Source of the DNA: Pararge aegeria
Taxonomy: Eukaryota; Arthropoda; Insecta; Lepidoptera; Nymphalidae
Direction of reading: 5' to 3'
Length of the DNA stretch: 64,000 bases
NCBI RefSeq assembly: GCF_905163445.1
Contig: NC_053185.1
Coordinates: forward strand, 11,488,001 to 11,552,000
The notes under the pieces are model-generated. The model was not told where the DNA came from. It ran no database searches and worked only from the letters and a program-made list of their open reading frames with translations. Below are positions 13,601 through 28,700 of this stretch, in pieces. The first letter of the stretch is position 1; each line of letters begins with the position of its first letter. The position numbers were made by a program, and so were the translations under genes.

Positions 13601-16600
13601 AGTCCCAAACTAGGCGTGCAGATGACTGATGAATATTGTTATGAATAATATACATAAAAACTTATATGCAAATAAACACCTAGACACTGGAAAACATTTA
13701 TGTTCATCACACAAACATTTTCCAGTTGTCGGAATCGAACCCACGGCCTTGGACTCAGAAAGCAGGGTCGCTGCCCACTGCGCCAATCGGCCATCAAAGA
13801 GAGTTCCTGATATTTTATTATGTCACGAAGTTGAGGTGAGAATGGGTTGAGGAACGGCTCATATTAGGGTCCCAAGCTGTTTCTGGAGGTGCTGGAGTGG
13901 CGTCCTCTCTGTTATACTTAAACTTCCTTATGTGAGAACTTACCTGAGAATATTCTTAGGTAGGTAAGTAAGTCATTAGGTAACAAAACGAATAAATTAT
14001 TGCTTCATTATAATTCCTCAAGTATTTTTCTTATACAATAGAATGATCAACAGATAGCTTCTAATTCTTAAATATTCAATAGGTAATAATCTATGTAGGG
14101 ATCAGTTAGGTCCTTTCTGGCATTCGTTTTATTGATTACCGTACTTAATGTATGTTAAAATAATTCTAATTCAATAAATTAATTAAGGCCATATTAGGTA
14201 AAGCATGCGTCAATAATCAGGCGTATAATTTTCAAAGAAATAGACAACATAAAGATACTGCGCTGCGTTCATTGGGACATCGCGCATTTTTTTTAAATAA
14301 ATTAATGGTTTCTTTCTAAATAAAATAAATAAATATGATATATTCTTAAATTGGCAACTTGCACTCAACCAACTTGCCATTTAAACTTACCCTTATGATA
14401 TCACCAACAAGAGAAGCAATGAACATATTGTCTAGTTTTATATCTTCATTTTCTAAAATATCCTGCAAAAATACAATAATGAGTATAACAGATTAACTTA
14501 ATGTGATAGTAATATAATATATCAATGCTTAATAGTGTAAAGACAGTCCGCCGCTGCCGCCTTTATCGGTATGAACTATCTAATTAGAAACTAGATGTTA
14601 CTGTATTAAAACTGTCTTCACTCGATGAGGGGTTCAAAGAATTTATAGAAAGCTTAATTTGAAATAAATTCAGTCGTCCAATTAACGGCTTGCCTAGGTA
14701 GCTTGTAAAGCGGCGTGCACAGGGTTATTGTTATAAAGGCAAAACTCCTCATCCTTTAAGAGTTTTGTATAAATTTTTAGAGTAAGCAGAGCTTATGTGC
14801 CTTTATGAAGTCACGCCAGTGCTCAGTTAAAATATATTTAATTAGATTTTAATTAAGACAAGGATAAAATTTTTCAAATTTTTTTAGAATTGTATGACTG
14901 TTGTTAGAGGAAACAGTATCAACGATAAATGTTGTATTTATATTTATTTTATTTGATATAACATTTTCAATGGCGTAGCATTCAAAAAGCAATGTAAATC
15001 TATATAATGCTTCACAGTTGACAGTTATTCGGATGAAATCAACGAAAGAATATACCAAAGCTTTTTTGTGACTGTAATTGCCAATTACAATTTAGCCTTG
15101 GACGAAAAACAGAAATGGTAGAGCTTACCTTAAGACTACCCCTAGTACAGTACTCTGAAAGAGCACACACGTTTGGTGGTTCGATGCACGCCCCCACGAA
15201 ACCATTCACGTTGTCGTGCTGTAAGTCCCGCATCTGTGACAAAGATTTTAGCATGAAAATAACAGAAAGGCGAGATTATTAAACGCAGACAAAAACCTAA
15301 ATGCGATGTTTTTTTTTTGTAACCTATTTTGGTACTATGCCAAAAATCAAGCTGATTGGTTGCTTAGTTAGGGCGCTAAAGACAAACCAACAAACACTCT
15401 TTCGCATTTACAATATTAGTGAGGAAATAAGGAATAATCATCTTAATGAAAATTGTCATGTGCTATCTATACTTGCATCCTGGAGATGAATATAGATGAT
15501 AAAAAAAAAACTTCGTTACCTATGCCCGGTTTCACAGGTAAAACGATTGTGGCAAAATTTTTCATAGAGATAGGCTTCCTGGAATGGCCGTAGAAAACTT
15601 TGTCCGGGAAATAACATGGGTTCGGAACCGAAACAACATGGACAAAGTCGAGGTCACCAGCAAGTACATACCTACAGATAATAAAACAAGCAAGCAATAA
15701 CTTTCACATTGTACATAAACATCAATCATCAACAGTCCACTGCTGACTAAAGGCCCCTACCAACGGACAGTGGCGTACATAAAGGGGAAGTCACAAGGTA
15801 TGCAGATGATATAAAAATAAGAAAATCTCCAGTACGAGTTATAAATACTTAAGGGTAAGATTTTTATAACTCTGACAATGCCTATCCTTAAGTTTTGAAG
15901 TACTCGTACTGGGGTTTTTCTTCATTTTATATGATCTGCATATCCTGTGCACATCTATGCACGTCACTGGAAACGGAAGTGTTATTCCATGAACACCATG
16001 CTGTTTACTGCATGGGTTGGTTACGGACACAGAGGACGTTGCTGCCATATTCCCGTAGTTGCCTAGTACGACACCCGTGGGAAAGGTAGGGGTGGTGACA
16101 ACTGTCTTTTGATCTGCCATCACCACAGGGTACGATATGCACTGTACGTATTATAACTTCTCAATTCTTGTGCACGTGTGTTTGTCACCTAACTTCTCCT
16201 AAACTGCTGGACTGATTTGAATGAAATATAGTGTGTTTATAGGTATCTAGATGGTTAGAACACAATTGGACCCGGTAGATGGCGCTGCTATTCTAAGCAG
16301 CGCGTCTGCCAGGCCCGTTAGTATTATTATAATATTATTGTGACAGGGATATTTTTTGCCCCAAAAACTTATTTTGTATTGTAGGTAAAAATTAAAGAAT
16401 ATGGTGGGATTATTGTCACAGATAGAGCCTTTATTATGTGATGAGAAAGATAAGACTGGTAGCCGCGACCTTTTAAGGAAGTGGTATGCCCCTTATATTC
16501 TGTGACAAGGATAAACCCTTGTTTTTTTGTCTTTGAGTATTGCCACGAATCAAACGGTATTCAGTTGAGTAATAATAGTTTACGAATGTCGTTAACAGTC

Positions 16601-19600
16601 ACCATCATCTCACTATAGTGAAGAAATTTGAATGTGGCCATTAAAAGTGCCTTCTGGAGGTCTACTTAAACAAGAGCATTTTTGGCTTTGTAATTTGTAT
16701 CGTGTCACCGATGATGAGTTTGAAATGTGCTAGCTACTCTTTCGTTGAATAAGTTTATTTGAAGAAATGGAGAATCGATAAATTGGAACCTACCGCACAG
16801 TTCTGTTGTACACAAATCTCTAAACAATACTTAATTGACAGGTCCAAATTTAGTGTCATCTCTTTTACTATATTCTTCGTGGAAAAAGATAGCTACTTAA
16901 TTTAAAGTTTTAGCAGTATTAGACCTGTCGAATTATTATCAACTGGCACTTGATTCATAAGTGCCAGCTGTTTTTGTTGTTGATTACCAACACAAACATC
17001 TAAACTAAACTAAATTGACAGTTCAAGCTAAGCTAAACTAGCTAGACCTGCCAATGCAGAGAAACTCGGCTAGACCCCGAGACCTCTACGATTAATGGGA
17101 CCTCCATTTAATAAATAATTTTCGCCTTTTAACTTTTTGGCCCCTGAACAAAAAACCTAAAAAAGTTTTTACCGCAATAAAAAGTATTCCATCATTATTT
17201 TCAATAGCTGGTCTTACCTGCTCTACGAGACACGGTATTTAATGCCATTGATTTTCTAACTCCAAGCTAAAGCTGTCAATTTTTACAGAGAAACCCTACA
17301 AACAATTCTTTTCAAATTATTTACTATTTAATGCCCCATTTATTCTTTTCTTAAATATAGTTCAACGGGTACATACCACGATAATATTTTGGATTTGTCG
17401 ATATTTCGACCCAGTTGCATGGATCGTGGTCACGACGGGACCTATATTTAAGAAATGTTGACCACGAAAATTTTAGTTGAAAAACCATTTATTCTTGTTC
17501 CGGCACCCTTCGGTACACAGTCAGGGTAGGTCGTGTTGGTTTGTGTCGAGAAAACTTTACAGCTAAGTAAACTTATGAAATACTGGCGTAGTAATGCAGC
17601 CCACAGTCTGGATGTTGCAATTTTTATTGTATACAATTTTTTAAATGTAGGATTACGCTGACATTTCTAGATGGTCGAGAATAGCAGAGATGGCGGTTGC
17701 GAAGCCGCGTCGCCTTGTTGTAAGTCATGAAGCATGAGCACTTGAATTGAAATAACTTCACGGATGTTTATTATTTATACGCGTATAAACAGTAGGATTA
17801 TGCTTACAAATGGTTTCTTTGTTATATTGTCATAACTCGTAGTTGCTTCTGTTTATATTCTTGTATGGTTTTAAATAAAAGAGTATCATTATCGGAACTG
17901 GTCTCCTTCCGCAATGAGAAGGGGTTAAGGACGTAGTCCACCACGCTGACCCAGTGCGAATTGTTGGACTTTGCACACCTTTGAGAGCATTATGGAGCAC
18001 TCTCATGTATGCAGGTTTCCTCACGATGTTTTCCTTCACCGTTGAAGCAAGTGATATTTTAATTCTTTAAAACGCACATAACTTACAAAAGTTATAGGTG
18101 CGTGCTGGGATTCGAACTCGTCCCCCCGAAAGTGACGTCGAAGTCCTACCCACTGGGCCATCACCGCTTCGATCGGTGTGGGAAATAGAGTATGTAACTA
18201 AATATTTATTTAAGTTATAAAAAAAAATTATGACGTATGAATAGTCGAAAATAAATTAATAATCATGGTGTTCTACGTTATATCACTCCTAGCTAGATAA
18301 AGCTGGAATAAAAAAAAACTGTTATTTAACACATACATAAATTCTCAGTATCAGCACGTAGTTAATGTTCGTTCGTTAAGCCGTAGACCCCGGTTTTTAC
18401 AATTCTTGGTAAGCCCACTGCCCCGGATTATGTGACGTGGTAGATCTATGCTCTAAACCATATCCCTATGATAAAGCAGGCCCGTTGTCTGGCTGTTAGA
18501 CATTAATGGGCTGACGATGATGATGGTTATCCACGATAACGTTTCATTTAAAATGTAAAGGTATTGCCATAAAACAAAAAACAATAATTCCTGTAAAACA
18601 AAATACTTGTGTATTATTTCAGAGCAAGTTCTTAGACATTTTTTACGGTTAGAGCCTAACATCCGAGCGTAGTTGTATATGGGTCGACGTACATAACAAT
18701 ATCTTCGTATTTTGGATATATGCACTAGGTGCGAGTGCACAAAATAATAAATTCAGCTCCTGTTGTACAACTTCGGACGTATGACTTGAATTCTAGATAG
18801 GGACATATTCAATTACATTAGCGGAAATCAACAGTCAGCTATTATTGTATCAAAACAATCGAGATCTGTGTAACAGGCACTATGGCGAGTATTAATAGTA
18901 CGTCATTAAACTAAGAACACGTTCTGATAAATAAATTTGTAAATTGACCCTTTATCTGAGATCCTGCGCTTGCCTAATTATTCTTCACCCGGGAATCAAA
19001 CCATACTTAGTGACACGTAGACGAACATGTGAACCAGTGAAGGCGTTTGGTGTGTTTTTTCTTAGTCGATGTTATTAAATAGGGTGATTATACGTCTGTG
19101 AGAGGCCCGCCTGAGTTCTGCGTACGAACGTGCTTCGATTTTATTTATTTGATTATAAAGATTGATGTTTTCGACTCCTATGTTGCTAGGGGCTTTTGCA
19201 ACTTAAAAACTAGTCACACTTGTCTAGACCACATTGTCGAACTTGTTGTTTGTCCCGATCGCCAAGCGTAGCTCTAACTCTTTCAGTATGTACTAAAAAG
19301 TCTTGAGCGAATTTCAACTCAACTTTAGAATATTATGTAATATAAATGTCAATGTAGATGTGATGAACTTCATTTCTCATTAAAATCCAAATAAATATAA
19401 CTTCGAATTTCCTAAGTCAAGTATCGCTCACATAATCATATCGCTCCTATAGAACCTGCGCGTAATAAACTGTTTGTAGTTGTAAGAAAGGCGTAAACAT
19501 TTTATGAATGAGCATGATTTATCTCACTTCATTCCTGCTTGTTAGAGCTATTGTGAGGGGAAATTACGTATTTTGCGAGCGGTAGAGCTTTGATAGGCAT

Positions 19601-22600
19601 CGTTACTTTCAGTTCCTTTTAGGCAGGGATTTGGGTCTTGTATGTTTTGCCGTCTTACGGGATACGTTTCGAAGTCAGTTTTATTACAAGTAAACAACAG
19701 TAGAAGGTATATTGAAAATTCTGTGTTGTTAGGCAAAGGGATAAAGTAAAGGAATTTATAGGATAGAATCTTAAATTTTTCTCACCTCACTAGGTTAGTT
19801 TTAATCAACAGGTTTAAACGTATGGTTAGTTCAGAGAATCAGGAATTAATTTTGCTTTTTCACCTCGGTGAGCGTGCTTGGCAGCTTAGCAGTAAGCGAG
19901 GTCAAAGCTGCAAAGTGTTGTACCTAAAAGGGTAAGACGTGCTTATAATATGCTTTCGTCCACAGCACGCATCTCTCTATAGGAGAGTCTCCACTTGCGT
20001 CTATTTAATGCAAGATCTTGTACCTTTCGACTATGACGTGGGTTACTTATCAGTATGAGTGTAAATATTGATTTCATAACAATTCGAAGACCTCTTATAA
20101 GTTTTAAATTAAATTAACCTATACTTTTAACACGTTTATGTTTTGGAAAATCCATCATCAACAATCCAGCTAAGTCCCTATCTATCTTATATTTAAATCG
20201 TCCGTCGATTTTATAGCTTTGATCAACGCAATAACATTTTATAGAACGAGCGATATCGTAAACAGGAATATGGTGAAAATCGAGTTATTTAGAAATTGCA
20301 TCCTGATAGAACTAAGCTTAAATAAGCTTTCCACACTAACCTTATAAAGTTACACAGTAGATAAAGTCAGATGTAGATGTCAATACATCATCTGTCATCA
20401 ATAATACACATTTATTTCTCGTTGCTATCGTCGTTCGCCTTATTCTATTACAGGAATGAGGTATGTCGAGCTTAGACCCACTACGCTACTTCAATTAGGT
20501 AACATACTGGAACTCTATGTTAAAGAATGTTATATGTGTTACTTATAATGATCGACTGGTCTAACAATAAGTGATAAAACGATCTTTAAATAATTTTGTA
20601 ACAAGGGTTACCCGAAACCACGTAACTGGGTGCCTCGGTGGTTTAGTGGTTACTATAGATCACGAGGTCTTGAGTTTGATTACCGAGTCCGAATGAAAAT
20701 TGTTAGGTCTTGGGTTTTTCTCCGTTTCAAATCGAGTTCTCCATCCGTGCTTCGCAGAGCACGTTATGCTGTTGATCCCGATTATTATTACAAACACGTT
20801 ATATTAACACTCTATCCCGCATTACAGTATCTTGGAAGGTTAAACTAGCCCACTTTTGGTTAAAGAGCGAGGACCTATGCCCAGCAGTGGGAATGAAGCT
20901 GCAATTAATCATGATAATGATCTGCATTAGGTAGTAGAGTAGTGGAGATGTACTCACGATTTTTAATTCTTTCTTTATTTCTCGACTGATGTCGATGTGA
21001 TTTCTCCGCACGCGCTTAACTGCAAGCAAACGACCACGGTAGAAAGCAACTTCAGTGAAGATCGCCGAGTATCGGAAGTCGAGGTCTGGGTTAGAACTCA
21101 GCGATACTTGACTGGAACGAGCTCCTCCCGTACTTCCGCCACTTTTCTCGTTATTTCCGATGGCATTGTTAGAGTTCGCGTTCAAACCGGCGCTGCTATC
21201 TTGCTGAAAAAAATTAGCTCTGACCAACTTGCTACTTATAAAAAGATAGTCTTATCAATATATATATATATGTTTAAGAGCTGATTTTACAAAAAGGAAG
21301 AGGTTGTCAATACGGTTTTTGTTATATATGGCGGGGATTATAATTCGAACGTGGATATAAATATAACTTTGTTTATTATTTATGTTTTATTAAAAAAAAA
21401 TTTCGTCTTGGGTTTACATGTTTTACAATGTAGTTAGTTGTGGGGAGTACTTACAGAAATTCAATTTTAGTTTAACTAATGTTTAATATTGCTCTTTCCT
21501 TAGCTAATCTATGATATGAACATTCTAAGGTGTTCTATCACGTTTTGACATTTAGAAGATTGCTTCCAGTTAAAGTGAGACGAAACAAAACGTAAGTATG
21601 TACCTAGCTTATCCAACGATATAAAAACTACAAACTTTATTTCTAAGAACCTAACTGTAAAGGCTAAACTGAATGAAACCAGCATGCAACACCAAGAACA
21701 TGCAAACAACATAAAGAAGTTGCGTTTACCTACTCAGTTTGTTGGCGCGTTGGTCCTCATCCGGCAGGTGCAGGTCTCTGAAGTCGATCTTCCAGAGCAG
21801 CGAGTCCAGCTCTTGCTCGTAGCGCCAGCCACGGTATAACGCCAGTGCAGCCAGAGCTAATAGAGCTAGAGTACCTCCTGATGCACCGAGAGCCCAGGCT
21901 CCGACGTGACCTATTGTATCCGTACTATTATTATATCGAACCATTACTGCCGACAGCATAATCGACAAAAGACAAATATAGGATAAGTTTAATTTCAATA
22001 TTTTTACACACCTGACAAAACACTTATTTTACAGATTAAGAAAAATTGAAATAAATCTTATTTTAATTTTTTGTGGATGAATGTGCTGTTAAATGTGTGC
22101 TGAAATTTAACATAAAACATTTTAATTTCAGTTTAGTAAAATTGAACCTAATATATCACCAAAAATATTAACATAAAAATTACCGACCCTGCAAAATTTA
22201 TGAGTTTACAGTTTGTAAAATCCCACCACAAATTATGAATACTTTTTTTTCCGTTCGAAAAACTTACAGCCAACTGCTAGGCAGTTGGCTGTAAGTTTTT
22301 CGAACGGAAAAAACGTAAACTTTAATGCTTTTTGGCATATGTATTCAATTGTGCCTCCTCGATGCGTCATAGCATGCAAATTAATTAAAACTGAATATAC
22401 TAGAACAAAACAAAATATATGTTAAAATAAAAATACTTAACAATAACTACATATTTCTTAAACTTAGCACTACTTAGGCTTAGTAGCACAAAGAAGACAA
22501 AAGTGCTTAGATATTTGAAACATGTTTTAATTTTACACGATGCTAATTCTTTGGTTTTTTATAAATAAAACTATAAATATAGCCGGTTAGATCATTAGTC

Positions 22601-25600
22601 AATTCATAATTAACTGTAGAGCTCAGTTAGTATGCTGTGTTCGTTATCTTCACTAATGTGCCTGGGGCTACGTTTAAAGCAGCCGATGCAATTTTTTTGC
22701 TATTTACTAAAGATTCGAAGATTTACGTGGTTAATCAACATTTCTTAAAAATAGTTCAACGGGTACATACCGCGAGAATATTACTGGTTCGAAATATCTA
22801 CTAATCACATATTACTAACGTGGTATGTGCCCGTTAAACTACTTTTTGCTATTATTCAGCTTAAACCAGCAGCAGAGGCTTCAAAGTACTTCACAGTTTT
22901 TATGCATTTGACTTTCGATCAATAAAAGTATCCTACTGTTGATTAGAAGAGATGAAGGGAAGGCAAGCGTGAAAGGTCTAGTAAGTGTTACTAGAGCTTG
23001 ATGAAACTATATACACACAAATATATATTACAAGGACTATAATATAACAATAAGGACGCTTCCTGCGATAATAAGAAAAAGAAAGTAAAAACAACCAAAA
23101 ACGGCTGGAGTTACGTAACTCTGTCGGAGATTCTAGAGTTGTCTATGATCAAATTTACAAACTTTTGATATAAAATGACTGATCAGCGCTAACAGTATGA
23201 GTTTGTTTACTTACTTCAAAACTTAGGCTAAAGTTAGAGTGTACGTTGACTTTACTTAGTAAAAGGTAGTTTTAAGTAAAGTCTCAAGTATGAGTGAGTG
23301 GGGGTCAGTTGGGACAATAAATTGAACTCCACTACGAAACAAGGTATGTTAATAAATAGCTAAGGAACCACTCGATCATCTTCATCATTTTCAATGCATT
23401 ACCAGCCCACTATAGAGCACTGGTCTCAGAATGAGAAGGGTTTAGGCCGTAGTCCACCACGCTGGTCAAGTGCGGATTGCTCGACTTCACACACCTTTGA
23501 GTACGTTATGGAGAACTCTTAGTAATGCAGGTTTTTTCATGATGTTTTGCTTCACCGTTAAAGCAAGTGATATTTTATATTTCTTAAAATAAAAATCGCA
23601 CATAACTCCGAAAAGTTATAGATGCGCGCCGGGGATCGAGCTCGGTCACCTCGAATGGGAGGCTGAAGTTCTAACGACTAGGCTATAACCGCTAGCTACT
23701 CGATGCTAAATAACAATTTAAAATTTGCTAAAAAAATTCAAAGAGATGGCTGAAAATTTCCATTTCAGAGTTTGTTTGAAACGTTTTATTTCAATTTGTA
23801 AGGTGAAGAAACAGACAGGGTCTTCAATGGATGTGTAAAGTGGATTTGAGGGTAAGTCAAAGTATTAAATGGAAAGTGGAAAAGACGCGCTTCAATCAAG
23901 CCTTCAGACCTTTGCAAGGGAAGCGGTATTCTGTCGGCCGGGATAAGGAAACGAATAAATTCAGCAGCTATTTCTGTTATATATTCAAAGTACTCGTAAA
24001 GTGACTTTCGTTAAAATAGTAAACGTTTCCAAACGAAGTCGTTGGTACATTAAATTCGTTGTTATTAATGAACAGATTAAAGAAAATTTTATTAATTTAT
24101 TTTCTTCCGCAATTTTGTCGCAATTCTTTAAACCTAGAATCACCTTAAAATCTCTAATAACTCGATAAAAACGACTGTTGTTACATTGACTTTATGTTAC
24201 CTATAACACTCTAATACCTAATTTATACCAACAGTTCTTAGTTATCCGTAAATAATAAATAATTAACCCTAACGTCCCATTGGTGGGCAAGGGCCTCGTC
24301 TCTCATAGGACTATAAACTCTCTCATAGACTGTTCAAGAGCCTATGTTCTTGAACCGTCTATACCCACGACGCAGATCCAATGGTGGGCTTCTAACGACT
24401 TTTAGCACAAGTGAGGACCAATGGCTTAACGTGCTCACCGAGGCACGGGGGTTGACACCACCAACTTCCTAACTCCGGGCTGGTACGGAAAATTCCTAAA
24501 ACAGAAAATACACAATACTAGGTATTGTGTAATTTCTGTTTTTTCTGCAAACTTCTTGTTTCTGGTTTTTTTTTTGTAGTTTGTAGTTGAACATGCTAAC
24601 GACTAGACCAACGGGGCAGTTATGATAAATATTTTAGTTTAAGATATTGATAATGATGATGCTTTTCATCAGATGGGTAGATACCTACTTGTGATGTGAT
24701 TGTGAAATTAATTATAGAAAATGGAAAAGAGAGAATATTTTAAGTCAATAGTTTTAAAAACGCTTGCAAGAAAAAGTTCAGATAGATCTCAATAAATCTT
24801 AAGCTTATCGACAGTTGGCACAAGCTTTGTGGACTGAAGTCAGTTTTATGAAAAGTTTTATTTATTGTTGAGGAAAAGCAAAATGATGTCGAGGGGAGCC
24901 TTTCAAAGCCATTCTTTGAAGAGGCAGTATATCAAAATGAAATATGGTGTGTTATTCAATTACAACCGACTTTAGAAAAGATATATTATTACATCATGTG
25001 TATTTTTCTATTTGGGCGTAATAAATAGTCGACGATCTCAGTTTATAATTAAATTAAATATTGTATTTCCTTACAGTGTTTAATTTACACTAAGAGGAGA
25101 TATTAGTATAAATAAGTAATTAAAAACAATTCGATTACTTATTTATATTTCATTCATTATTTTATATATCCTATATTTTTTGTTTTATTGAAATGTTTCA
25201 GTAAATAATTAGGAACAATGTTTTTGAATTGTTGTTTTCATAATCTACTATACCTATTTCTGTTACCATTGGAAACCGTGGACTGTCACCCCATTTCACT
25301 ATATTATGTGAACACAGCTGATATTATGGTTGTCACCACGCATCTTTTTTTGACAACTTTGTAAAGTTATTTCACAAAAATATTGTTCTTGGAAAGAAGT
25401 TGAGGAACCAAAGAAAACAATCTAAATACCTGGTGCAGTGCTTAGCGTTGTGGTCTTATGAGGGGAGTCCCGGGCTCGATCCCTTTTCTCTGGTCTGGTC
25501 TGGTGAGAGCCTTTGGCGTGGCTAGTTACCATCCTACCCAATCCAACTGATTAGGGTTTTATTCCATAAAAGGTTAGACTGCGTCAACTTACAACCAGGT

Positions 25601-25675
25601 GAAATTGCAGCTAAAGGACTAACTTGTATCTAGTGGAATATGTTTATATAATAGCTTTATATGTACACTGTAAAT

Positions 25676-25713
<38 letters not shown>

Positions 25714-28700
25714 CAGCTAAAACTATGGATTGCGCAAACAGGGACATCATGGTCCCACCATAAAAAATGTACCTAATGTTTTGAGAATACTACCTTTCTT
25801 AGGTAATCATCATTATCAACAAATTGCGAGCCCTCAAAAGTGCACCGGCGTTCCCCGAAATAAGAAGGGTTTAGGTTTTGTTTTCCGGTACAAAAAGTAG
25901 CCTATGTTACTTTACTCTCCGTCCTTTCAACTAACTCTATGCCAAAAATCAAGTTCATTGGGTGCTTAAGGGCGTAAAGGAAGGACAAACAAACACACTT
26001 TAGCATTTATAATATTAATAAGGATGTCGTGCAGGTTTCCTCACGATGTTTTCCTTAACCGTTTAAAGCAAGTGATATTTAGTATCGTTAAACACACATA
26101 AGTTAGAAAACTTATAGGTGTGTAAACGTATGGACGTGCCGCGAATTGAACTCGGACCGCCGAAAGTAAGCCTGATGACATAACCACTAAGCTATCACCG
26201 ATTTAAGTAAGTGGGTAATAGAATGACTAGTTTAGTCCATTAGTTGGGCACATTTTGCCAGATGTAAAAAAGTTTTGCTTAGCTGGAGGTCGGGTGGCGT
26301 TAAGTACAAGGTTTGTAAAGGAGTAAGTAAGTGGGGTGGGTCGTAAAAGTGTCGTAACGGGTGTAAGTGACAAGCAATGTTGAGCAGCGAGCCATCGCCC
26401 GCACGCGACTCCCGCTGCGGCCGCCCTCGTCTCAACCCGAGCCCGCCCAGACGTTGTTGTGCGCCCCGCGTATTTTCACTCTACCCCCTACGCCAAAACA
26501 CGATAAAACGCTTTTTACTTAAGGGGCTTAGTGCTGCTTAATGAGGTTGAGATAACTTAAACTACTAACAATTTATTTATTTGTTGTGATAACAACAATT
26601 TACATACATTCATATTTCTAAAGAAAAGAATGTCAAGCCTTTAACGGGAATTTGACGTACATAAATTTTTCCTAATTATTTACTAAAACATTTCGACTAA
26701 ACATAAAATACAATAGAATATATAAATTAATTAATGACAATTTATACTGATATCTCATATCAGTATAAAACACTGTTAGGAAATATAACATTTAATTTAA
26801 TTATATACTGAACTCGTCGCCTGTTTATTACAACCAAATAGAAAAATATGCATTTCTTTTCTAAAGTCTCTCTCTTATCATTTCTCATCTAATATGTAAA
26901 TATATCTTAGCTCATTGGGTAGGAGCACGCACCTCTGACTTTTGTAAATTATGTGCGTTTTACGTTATTAAAATATCACTTTCCTCAGCGGTGAAGGAAA
27001 ACATCTTAAGGAAACCTGCATGCCTGAGAGATCATGTTCTCAAAGGTGTGTGGAGTGCACCAATCCGCTTTTTTGGAGACACATATAGAAAACGTAATGA
27101 TTATTTCCAAACTGCCAATGGGCTTAAAGAATACTAGATCGTTGGCACTTCCGAGGCTTATCGCCTGCGAAATTGAAAGAGTATTAAGGGATTTTTTACT
27201 TACTGACGCATTTCTCTCCACGAAATCCGCACGGAGGCTCCGAAAGAGGAACTCGGCCTCCAGGCCACTTCATCTCTCGAATGAACCGTATTTCCTATGT
27301 AAAATTAATATAAAAAGATAAGTATAATACTTAATATGACGTTTCAAAAGTGCTTATAAAGTAGGCCTACTTGAAATAAATGAATTTGAATTTGAATTTG
27401 AATTTGAATAGATAAAGCTAGCATACATTTCGGCATTGGACAGTACTCACCAGGAGATTAGCTTGACAAACTTTCTTTGCGCGAGCTTTACCACACAAGT
27501 ACATTGGTTTGGTTCGCAAACAGAACCGTTTGGTGAGTACGTACAAACGTATTCCTACAATAGATGACCCTTCTCATGGTAAGTTCAAAACCGTAGCCTG
27601 CTAGAAACACGTCCTCCAGCGGGCCACCCTGTGTCAATCTGAGGCGTAGGTGTAAGCCTCATTTGTCTGTACTAACACCGGCAACCACGCCCGCTCTTCA
27701 AACGGGAACACAGCATTGCAACAATGCTGCTTTGCGGCAGAAATAAGCATGGCAGTAGAGCTGTCACAAAAATTTTACAAAAGTACCTACGTAAAAAGAA
27801 GAAAAATATTCAACGGTTGCCATCCTATAACCTGACGTAGCAAATGCCATCGTAATAGCAATTGCATACTTTTTTATTATTCTTCATAAGCCATTTTCTT
27901 TCGTAAATAATATTTCTACGATAGTAATTTGACTTCATTTTGGCACAAATTCGATGCAAATTGGTTGAGTAAAAGTTCTCTGTATAAGTACGTTTTGCTG
28001 TTTGCAGAATAAATATTTGAAGCTCGTCAAAAAACCCGTGACTGTGTGATTTTGTTATAACGATGTACTTAAAAATATTTGTAAGAGTAGCTAAATAGTA
28101 GAAAGCAAAATGTTTTTTATAAGTGATACATGTTTTTGTAAATATACATAAAGCATAATTTAATTAGCTTCCTTTTAGCATCTGTTGCTATCGTTAGTCC
28201 GAAAAAGTCATTCACCTCTTATCAATCAAAATATAATAACAAGAAAAATCCCAAAATAATGTTAAGGATTACTTAAACGGTAAAAAAGCGCGGGTGTGAA
28301 CTGCTCTAACTTCATAGCTTAATAATAATTTACTGTGAGATGGTGATAAAAAAAAATGCCCGGCTAAGTTTGTTGTGGGCGCTTCTTAGACCAGACCGCG
28401 TTTGGAACCCACGTGGCTTAAGTATATGTTGGCGAACGAAGTTATTATGTAAACATGTATGTATGAACGCTTCATAAGTGCCTGTGCACATGAATAAAGA
28501 AATTTTGAATTTGAATTTGAATCCTTGGAAATGTATGTATTTAAACCCATTTTAAATTAAAAGTTGCTCGTTGAAGCTATCTTAAACTACGCAATATATG
28601 AGATATGAACGTGACATCTTCAAAGAGGTTCCATACGAGTTAACGTTATTTCCGTCTCCTCAAGAACGTATTCCATTAACATTAGTATTCAACGTACGTT

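Larger units (their letters stand above)
15234..20957. other. Large intron of the minus gene, mostly repeats
   Basis: Contains the hAT-type MITE (15768), repeats at 17348, a family A SINE (17890) and a family D SINE (20628). The stretch from 18200 to 20600 is AT-rich with no recognised feature and only short, unconvincing frames. Confidence 0.6.

Noticed and set aside
17890..18170. tRNA-like A and B boxes suggesting a tRNA gene
   Set aside because: The head is followed by the common SINE body and is repeated across the window; no cloverleaf with a sound acceptor stem was seen.
22245..22313. microRNA precursor
   Set aside because: Perfect pairing with a 3-nt loop does not resemble a Drosha substrate.
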